Shown: positions 36,503 to 41,935 of the stretch, piece by piece
Layout: every line of letters begins with the position of its first letter
Position numbering within the stretch: position 1 is the stretch's first letter
Assembly: GCA_022600515.1 (NCBI GenBank)
Contig: JAHZKG010000084.1
Span: forward strand, 1-41,935
DNA from: Gammaproteobacteria bacterium
GTDB lineage: Bacteria; Pseudomonadota; Gammaproteobacteria; Legionellales; Legionellaceae
Length of the DNA: 41,935 nt
Direction: 5' to 3'
Translations under genes and position numbers: made by a program
The notes under the pieces: model-generated
Database searches by the model: none
What the model was told of the DNA's origin: nothing
The model's input: only the letters and a program-made list of their open reading frames with translations

Positions 36503-37574
36503 ATTAAAATTAGAACAATTACTCGAACGCTTTGAAGAGATTGAGCATTTATTGTCTGAGCAATCTGTAATTGCGGATACAGAGCAATTTAAAGCGCTGT
36601 CCAAAGAATATGCACAACTTGAGCCTGTAGCTAATGATTATACAAAGTTAGCCGATGCTGAAAAAGAACTCATATCTCTCGGTGAACTAATTGACTCAGG
36701 CGATGCTGATTTAATCAGCATCGCCAAAGAAGAGCATTTAATCATAAAAAAACAAATTGCTGCATTAAATCAAACCTTACAAATGCATCTGATTCCGAAA
36801 GATCCAAACGATGAAGGTAATATTTATCTTGAAATACGTGCAGGAACAGGAGGCGATGAAGCCGCTATCTTTGCAGGTGATTTATTTAGAATGTATACAC
36901 GATATGCTGAAACGGAAGGATGGCAAGTTGAGATTATCAGTACAAATCATGGCCCACATGGTGGCTTTAAAGAAATTATTGCACGTATTATTGGGACATC
37001 TGTTTATTCAAAGCTGAAGTTTGAATCAGGTGCACACCGTGTGCAACGTGTTCCAGAAACAGAATCTCAAGGACGTGTTCATACATCAGCCTGTACTGTT
37101 GCTATTTTGCCCGAAGTTGATGAAATACATGAAGTAATCGTTAAACCAGATGATTTGCGTATTGACACCTATCGTTCTTCTGGTGCTGGTGGGCAGCATG
37201 TTAATAAAACTGATTCGGCTGTACGCATTACCCATATACCAACGGGTGTTGTGGTTGAATGCCAAGATGAGCGCTCACAACATAAGAATCGCGCACGCGC
37301 TATGAATTTATTAAAAGCTAAATTATTAGATTCGGAGCAACGTAAGCAGCAAAATGAGCAAGCTGAAGCACGTCGCTCATTGGTTGGGAGCGGCGATCGA
37401 TCCGAACGCATTAGAACCTATAATTATCCCCAAGGACGTTTAACCGATCACCGTATTAATCTCACCTTATATCAGCTAAACGATGTACTAGCAGGCGATT
37501 TGACCTTGATCATCAACCCATTAAAACAAGAGCATCAAGCCGACTTGCTGGCAACCCTTGGACAAAATGATTAA
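36486..37574 (+). CDS. prfA: Peptide chain release factor 1
   Basis: It ends translation at UAA and UAG. The stop-codon reading motif is P190-E-T192 ([10 protein letters not shown]) and G235-G-Q237 ([10 protein letters not shown]) reaches the peptidyl centre; the Gln is methylated by the next gene product. 362 residues. ATG at 36486 gives the family N-terminus; an upstream start inside hemA is not needed. Ends overlapping prmC by 8 bases. Confidence 0.97.
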   Translation: MKKSLKLKLEQLLERFEEIEHLLSEQSVIADTEQFKALSKEYAQLEPVANDYTKLADAEKELISLGELIDSGDADLISIAKEEHLIIKKQIAALNQTLQMHLIPKDPNDEGNIYLEIRAGTGGDEAAIFAGDLFRMYTRYAETEGWQVEIISTNHGPHGGFKEIIARIIGTSVYSKLKFESGAHRVQRVPETESQGRVHTSACTVAILPEVDEIHEVIVKPDDLRIDTYRSSGAGGQHVNKTDSAVRITHIPTGVVVECQDERSQHKNRARAMNLLKAKLLDSEQRKQQNEQAEARRSLVGSGDRSERIRTYNYPQGRLTDHRINLTLYQLNDVLAGDLTLIINPLKQEHQADLLATLGQND

Positions 37575-38418
37575 TCACTTAAATATTAAAACATTGCGTC
37601 GAGAGATAGCAATTCGTCTTGAAAACGCAACAGAAACGCCCCAGTTAGATGCCGAAATTTTATTAATGCATGCTTTAAATAAGCCCCGTTCTTTTTTATA
37701 TGCCCATGGAGAAGATAGCTTATCATCTGAAATATTAATAGCACTTGATCAGCTTGTATCTAAACGTCTAGAAGGCACACCTATTGCTTATTTATTAGGA
37801 GAGCGTGAATTTTGGTCGTTATTATTTTATGTCACATCCGATACTTTAATTCCTCGACCTGAAACAGAGCGGCTTGTTGAGCTTTCTCTTGAATTATTTT
37901 CTGATCGTAATGCGTGTTCTGTTCTTGAATTAGGCACAGGGACAGGCGCTATATCAATTGCACTTGCAACAGAAAAACCGCATTGGAACTTTCTTGCTTT
38001 AGACCAAAGCAAGGCCGCTTTACACATTGCTGAAAAAAATATAACACGCCATCATTTAAGCAATATTAAGATCCTGCATTCTAATTGGTTTGAAAAACTA
38101 GATAACACACAATTTGATTTAATTATTTCAAATCCACCTTATCTTGCAGTTGATGATCCGCATCAACATCAAGGTGATTTGCGGTTTGAGCCTAAAACGG
38201 CTTTATTGAGTGGAAAAAATGGATTAGAGGATTTAAATATATTAATTCAAAGCAGCATGAATTACTTAAGGCCAGGCGGACTTTTGTTGCTTGAACATGG
38301 CTATGAACAAGCCTCAGCTGTTAGACAAAATCTAACGTCAGCATCGTATCAAAAAATAACGTGCTGGCAAGATGAAAACCACCTTGATCGCGTAAGCTCC
38401 GCATGGAAGCCTCTTTAA
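37567..38418 (+). CDS. prmC: Release factor glutamine methyltransferase
   Basis: It methylates the GGQ glutamine of RF1 and RF2 with S-adenosylmethionine. N-terminal helical domain (1-80), then a Rossmann methyltransferase with [12 protein letters not shown] (119-130) and catalytic N189-P-P-Y192. P-R-P-E-T-E-R-L-V is present. 283 residues. Its ATG lies inside the end of prfA (overlap ATGATTAA), a sign of coupled translation of enzyme and substrate. The symbol hemK is also used. Confidence 0.96.
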   Translation: MINHLNIKTLRREIAIRLENATETPQLDAEILLMHALNKPRSFLYAHGEDSLSSEILIALDQLVSKRLEGTPIAYLLGEREFWSLLFYVTSDTLIPRPETERLVELSLELFSDRNACSVLELGTGTGAISIALATEKPHWNFLALDQSKAALHIAEKNITRHHLSNIKILHSNWFEKLDNTQFDLIISNPPYLAVDDPHQHQGDLRFEPKTALLSGKNGLEDLNILIQSSMNYLRPGGLLLLEHGYEQASAVRQNLTSASYQKITCWQDENHLDRVSSAWKPL

Positions 38419-38445
38419 AAAACAACATATACGATTCCCCTGGTA

Positions 38446-38469
38446 TCTTGGTTAAAGGCAGTTTATAAT
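38446..38469 (+). promoter_or_regulatory. Candidate rpoD promoter -10 region
   Basis: A perfect TATAAT at 38464-38469, 46 bases before the rpoD ATG. The -35 partner is unclear; a weak CTGGTA lies about 18 bases upstream. Confidence 0.35.
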
Positions 38470-38515
38470 CAAACCAATTTTTAGTGATAATTTAACGTGA
38501 TTAGACCGAATACAT

Positions 38516-40372
38516 ATGTCAGCTAACGATCAAGAACAACAACGCTCTCAGATAGCGAAAGTAATCAGTTTAGGTAAAGAGCAATCTTACCTTACATATC
38601 TTCAAATCAATGATTTGATGCCTAATATTGTTGATACTGAGCATTTCGATGTCATTATCACAATGCTTGAAGGCATGAATATTAAAGTATTTGAACGTCC
38701 ACCCAGTTCAGATGAATTGCTTTTGTTGGGAAATACAGAAGAAGCACCTGAAGATATTGAAGAAGCCGCAGCTGTACTTGCCTCTGTAGCTAAAGAAACG
38801 GGCCGTACAAGCGACCCTGTTCGTATGTATATGCGCGAAATGGGTACTGTAGAGCTCTTAACCCGTGAAGGTGAAATTCGCATTGCTAAACGTATTGAAG
38901 AAGGTATTCTTCAAGTCTTAAAAGCGCTGTCTTTATATCCCGAAACTGTTGGCATTCTTCTAAACAATTACGACCGTGTGTTAGCAGAGGAAATGCGTCT
39001 AAATGATCTGCTCAGTGGCTTTTCTGACATAGAAGAGGCCCCACCCTCAACCATTGGCTCTATGCTCAATGATACCGAAGAGGAAACGTCAGCATCTGTT
39101 GATGCCAATGAAAACAATGATGCGGACGAAGAAGAGGTTGATACAGGCCCTAATCCTGAGCAAGCAAAAATTTACTTTGATGAACTTCGAGAGTATTTTC
39201 ATGCTGCGGAAGCGGCATTAAACGAGCATGGCCGAACAGACAAAAGAACGTTAGAGTGCATTGAGCTAATGTCTGAGTCATTTCTAAAGCTTAAATTAAA
39301 CTCAAAGCAAGTTGATAAATTAACGCGTTATTTTCGTCAATTACGTAATAATGTGCGTGAGTTTGAGCGTCATATTATGCGACTTGCTCTTGAAAAAGCA
39401 CGTATACCAAGAAAATTATTTATTGACACATTCCCAGGCCAAGAAACCAATACGCAGTGGCTTGATACATTATTAGAAAAACAAGCTAAAAAACTAGATA
39501 CCGATCGTATAGCAGATGTTGCTGTAGAAATTAAGCAACTGCAGCGAAAATTGGTTGAACTTGAAACCCTTTCAGGCTTAACGATTATTGAAACCAAAGA
39601 CATTAATCGCAAAATGTCTTTAGGCGAAGCAAAAGCACGTCGAGCAAAAAAAGAAATGGTTGAAGCCAATTTAAGGCTTGTCATTTCGATTGCTAAAAAA
39701 TATACCAACAGAGGGTTACAATTTCTTGATTTAATTCAAGAAGGTAATATCGGCTTGATGAAAGCAGTTGATAAATTTGAATACCGTCGAGGGTATAAAT
39801 TTTCAACCTATGCAACATGGTGGATCCGTCAAGCAATCACACGTTCTATTGCTGATCAGGCGCGAACCATTCGTATTCCTGTACATATGATTGAAACCAT
39901 TAATAAATTAAACCGTATTTCTCGGCAAATTCTACAAGAAACAGGGCGAGAAGCGACGCCTGAAGAATTAGCTGTAAAAATGGAGCTCAGTGAAGATAAA
40001 ATCCGAAAAGTATTGAAAATAGCCAAAGAGCCTATTTCAATGGAAACACCCGTAGGTGATGATGATGAATCACGTTTAGGTGACTTTATTCATGATGACA
40101 ATATGTCTTCTCCAATTGACTCTGCAACAACTGAAGGCTTACGAGAAGCAACGCTTGAAATTTTGGAAACACTCACACCACGTGAAGCGAAAGTATTACG
40201 TATGCGTTTTGGTATTGAAATGAATACAGACCATACGCTTGAAGAAGTGGGTAAACAATTTGATGTAACGCGTGAGCGGATTCGTCAAATTGAAGCCAAA
40301 GCACTTCGAAAACTACGGCACCCTTCACGCTCAGAAAAATTAAAAAGCTTTATTGATACAGATGATGCTTAA
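38516..40372 (+). CDS. rpoD: RNA polymerase sigma factor RpoD (sigma-70)
   Basis: The main sigma factor. 618 residues with region 1.1 ([10 protein letters not shown]), 1.2 ([18 protein letters not shown]), the acidic non-conserved insert (about 175-215), regions 2.1-2.4 ([27 protein letters not shown]), region 3, and 4.2 ([19 protein letters not shown]). It is usually found in rpsU-dnaG-rpoD; here it follows prmC by 97 bases with its own -10 box, so that macromolecular synthesis operon is broken up. Confidence 0.98.
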   Translation: MSANDQEQQRSQIAKVISLGKEQSYLTYLQINDLMPNIVDTEHFDVIITMLEGMNIKVFERPPSSDELLLLGNTEEAPEDIEEAAAVLASVAKETGRTSDPVRMYMREMGTVELLTREGEIRIAKRIEEGILQVLKALSLYPETVGILLNNYDRVLAEEMRLNDLLSGFSDIEEAPPSTIGSMLNDTEEETSASVDANENNDADEEEVDTGPNPEQAKIYFDELREYFHAAEAALNEHGRTDKRTLECIELMSESFLKLKLNSKQVDKLTRYFRQLRNNVREFERHIMRLALEKARIPRKLFIDTFPGQETNTQWLDTLLEKQAKKLDTDRIADVAVEIKQLQRKLVELETLSGLTIIETKDINRKMSLGEAKARRAKKEMVEANLRLVISIAKKYTNRGLQFLDLIQEGNIGLMKAVDKFEYRRGYKFSTYATWWIRQAITRSIADQARTIRIPVHMIETINKLNRISRQILQETGREATPEELAVKMELSEDKIRKVLKIAKEPISMETPVGDDDESRLGDFIHDDNMSSPIDSATTEGLREATLEILETLTPREAKVLRMRFGIEMNTDHTLEEVGKQFDVTRERIRQIEAKALRKLRHPSRSEKLKSFIDTDDA

Positions 40373-40807
40373 TTAAATAAATAGACGCCCCCTCCGCCTA
40401 CTTGGCCCGATTTATTCGGGCCATCCAGTAATCTGTAAAGCGTAACATGACTGGACCACCCCTCGATCTGGGTGGCGTAGGCTCTAGGGTCTATGTCTTA
40501 GTGGGGGATGCTATACCTGACCCGAATGGTACTTACTTGAGAAGTAAGCCGGTCGCTGCGAGCTAAATATCAAGATAAAAGCCACTGAATTGCCACACCA
40601 CTCGCTATGCTCGGGTTCGCAACGACAGGGTATAAAGTTAGCTTGTACCGTGCATTATTTAATCAAAAAATGGAATTATCCTTAAGTAAGTGCCCTTCGT
40701 ACCTGATCCCATTGATTTTTTTTGCCTTAGTCGCTTGTGTTCTCCTCCCCTAAAGTAGGCTAAGCTTAACGTAAGAGGATATGATGTTTATCAAACAGGA
40801 GATCGTC
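40373..40807. other. Intergenic after rpoD
   Basis: No gene. Contains palindrome pair P3 (40396-40480), a 7-bp hairpin CTTACTT-GAG-AAGTAAG near 40535, and a GC-rich short repeat near 40605 (CACTCGCTATGCTCGGGTTC). No T-rich terminator is evident for rpoD. Confidence 0.4.
40396..40480. repeat. Family 2 palindrome pair P3
   Basis: CCTACTT, stem GGCCCGA/TCGGGCC around TTTAT (40404-40422), ATCCAGT; then after about 20 bases ACTGGA, stem CCACCC/GGGTGG around 8 bases (40456-40475), CGTAGG. This is the clearest symmetrical example: outer CCTAC/GTAGG and inner ATCCAGT/ACTGGA are reverse complements. Confidence 0.8.
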
Positions 40808-41071
40808 ATGAGCATATCAGACAAGAAGATAGCCAATCCCCTTAATTTTTATAATACGCCTACTGATGTTGCAAACGATCGGAGTCTATCGTTAAATAAT
40901 AAAATAAAAACGCTCGATAATTGGCTCAATGATATTGAGCTTCAACATGTTGCTGAAGAAGAAAATATGTTAAGTGTACGCCAGGAGCAGTATGAGCAAG
41001 TTGATTATTTAAGGCGGCTTTTACGAACTTATCGTGCGCATCAAGATTATATCGATAAAACGCGACATTGA
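40808..41071 (+). CDS. Small conserved-looking protein, 87 aa
   Basis: Starts at an ATG with CAGGAG 6 bases upstream. The central run P-L-N-F-Y-N-T-P-T-D-V-A-N-D-R-S-L-S then K-I-K-T-L-D-N-W-L-N-D-I-E-L and A-E-E-E-N-M resembles a group of unnamed small proteobacterial proteins with P-x-x-V-x-x-D-x-x-L-S and A-x-E-E-x-M; I recall the pattern but no function. It is probably helical and cytosolic. It lies directly upstream of the copper ATPase remnant, so it may once have been in the same transcript. Confidence 0.65.
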   Translation: MSISDKKIANPLNFYNTPTDVANDRSLSLNNKIKTLDNWLNDIELQHVAEEENMLSVRQEQYEQVDYLRRLLRTYRAHQDYIDKTRH

Positions 41072-41072
41072 T

Positions 41073-41445
41073 ATGATATATATTTGCCCTATGCACGCCA
41101 GCATTCGCCAAGAAGTCCTGGTGATTGTTCTATTTGTGGTATGGCTCTAGAGCCTGATATTATATTAGATAAGGCAGTAGAAAGCTCAGAGCGAACCGAT
41201 TTTAAACACCGCTTGTGGATTAGTTTTATTCTAGGCTTACCTATACTTATTTTACGTATGGGATCAAAGCAGCTTGTCTTGCCTCATACTTCAAGTTACA
41301 TCCAACTTTTTTTGCAATCCCTGTTGTCTTATGGGGAGGATTTCCATTTTTCAAACGCGGCTGGCAATCGATTAAGTCACGCGTACTAAGCACTCGATGT
41401 GGCCTTGCCATTTTTCACCTTAAGAGAACAGTTAGGATAACGTAG
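41073..41445 (+). pseudogene. Copper P-type ATPase 5' fragment, two frameshifts
   Basis: Reads M-I-Y-I-C-P-M-H-A-S-I-R-Q-E, shifts frame near 41115, then P-G-D-C-S-I-C-G-M-A-L-E-P, the heavy-metal-binding N-domain of CopA-type ATPases. H-R-L-W-I-S-F-I-L-G-L-P-I-L-I-L (first membrane helix region) follows, and after a second shift in a run of seven T (41307-41313), F-A-I-P-V-V-L-W-G-G-F-P-F-F-K-R-G-W-Q-S-I. Homology fades after about 41400; the ion channel, phosphorylation and ATP domains are absent. A dead gene fragment. Confidence 0.82.
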
Positions 41446-41839
41446 TTTAATGACGTTTTGGAAGATAGTAAACAGACTTGACCCCGTATCACAACAAATA
41501 AAAATTCGAGACGCCTTAATGAAGGGCTCGCTGGATGCACTACCTACCAATGCCATTGAATAAACCCAGCAGTTAGCTAAAACAGAAGTTCGAAAATCCA
41601 TACAAAGCGTAGCGATATAGTGATTTGATTTTTAAGTGAACCATAAGATAATCCCTACGTGTCGTGGCTTGTCCACGGGATCCAGTCAACATGAGTCAAT
41701 CAACTGGATAACGCGAACAAGTCGCGTTAGGTAGGCACTGGGAACAAGTCATTTAAAAATCAAATGACTATGGCAATGTTAACAAAGGGCCGGCCTTGAA
41801 GTAAACTCCTGTTTTTTCAGCTTATCTAAGGACAGAGAA
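41446..41839. other. Intergenic with palindrome pair P2
   Basis: A 37-codon frame from ATG 41450 (T-F-W-K-I-V-N-R-L-D-P-V) is not recognised and is probably debris. Palindrome pair P2 follows. The left end of the IS is expected between about 41790 and 41830, but the terminal repeat cannot be fixed without its partner. Confidence 0.35.
41656..41735. repeat. Family 2 palindrome pair P2
   Basis: Left: CTACGTG, stem CGTGG/CCACG around CTTGT (41663-41677), GATCCAGT. Right: ACTGGA, stem TAACGCGA/TCGCGTTA around ACAAG (41709-41729), GGTAGG. The right hairpin is identical over 21 bases to that in P1. Confidence 0.8.
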
Positions 41840-41935
41840 GTGGATGTGTGTTTGTACCCTATAAATGAAGAGCATTTTAATCAATCATTATTACCTGAAA
41901 TCACAAGACACTATAAACGACCTGGCCGGCCAGCA
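41840..41935 (+). mobile_element. IS5-like transposase, 5' end only
   Basis: The frame from GTG 41840 (AAGGA about 7 bases upstream) runs off the window after 32 codons. Y-P-I-N-E-E-H-F-N-Q-S-L-L-P, then H-Y-K-R-P-G-R-P-A, matches the N-terminus of IS5-family transposases, where L-L-P is followed by R-P-G-R-P. The catalytic DDE domain would lie outside. Short evidence, so the exact family is uncertain. Confidence 0.6.

Noticed and set aside
41386-41601. 71-codon minus-strand frame
   Set aside because: It overlaps the copper ATPase debris antisense and has no recognisable features.

Overview
The window looks like chromosome from a low-GC gammaproteobacterium of the Legionellales/Coxiellaceae type. 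The evidence is the AT-rich coding sequence, gammaproteobacterial gene orders (accD-folC-dedD-cvpA, dacA-ybeD-lipB, hemA-prfA-prmC, secA-mutT, rnhA-dnaQ), a Legionella-type outer membrane protein, a DedA/PAP2/LssY three-domain membrane protein, and a DUF4116 repeat protein of a kind common in amoeba-associated Legionellales. Genus is an inference; no rRNA or tRNA gene was found.

Layout. 1-4977 is an accessory block: a truncated repeat element, a 13-repeat DUF4116 gene, a frameshifted DUF4116 remnant, a palindrome pair, two unrecognised small ORFs, a tyrosine recombinase, and a catalase reduced by an in-frame internal deletion to its two ends. 4955-8226 holds nnrD, a possible effector with a papain-like Cys box and two C-terminal membrane helices, dnaQ and rnhA. 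8227-9758 is a gene-poor, repeat-rich stretch containing the most interesting structure: a 419-bp unit in which a GIY-YIG nuclease ORF lies between 34-bp inverted repeats, plus a deletion derivative of it 400 bp away; another derivative opens the window. 9759-20172 is mostly housekeeping (POT peptide transporter, mutT, secA, dusA, hemF, csp, pyrE), followed by two unrecognised genes and an outer membrane protein. 20189-28686 carries an Ntn amide hydrolase, DUF924 debris, malic enzyme, cvpA, a SPOR protein, folC, accD, an L,D-transpeptidase and RlpA. 28687-30021 is decayed sequence. 30022-40372 is a dense plus-strand housekeeping run: dacA, ybeD, lipB, the DedA fusion, sohB, hemA, prfA, prmC, rpoD. 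40373-41935 returns to accessory sequence: a palindrome pair, a small conserved-looking ORF, a frameshifted copper ATPase 5' fragment, another palindrome pair and the start of an IS5-like transposase.

How the genes work together. Envelope biogenesis is well represented: dacA, the L,D-transpeptidase and RlpA remodel peptidoglycan, SecA exports proteins and SohB degrades them, and CvpA and DedD are inner-membrane or septal proteins. hemA and hemF act at the start and near the end of haem synthesis. accD, lipB and folC supply fatty acid, lipoate and folate metabolism. prfA and prmC form a release factor and its methyltransferase.

The most notable observations are two dispersed hairpin families. 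Family 1 is tied to the GIY-YIG ORF, and its stem bases change in pairs between copies. Family 2 has a conserved TTTAT loop and an ATCCAGT flank, is usually arranged as two opposed hairpins, and has stems that differ at every site. Family 1 resembles, in layout only, a nuclease gene with its own non-autonomous derivatives, comparable to RAYT/REP. I do not recall it being described, but I could not search.
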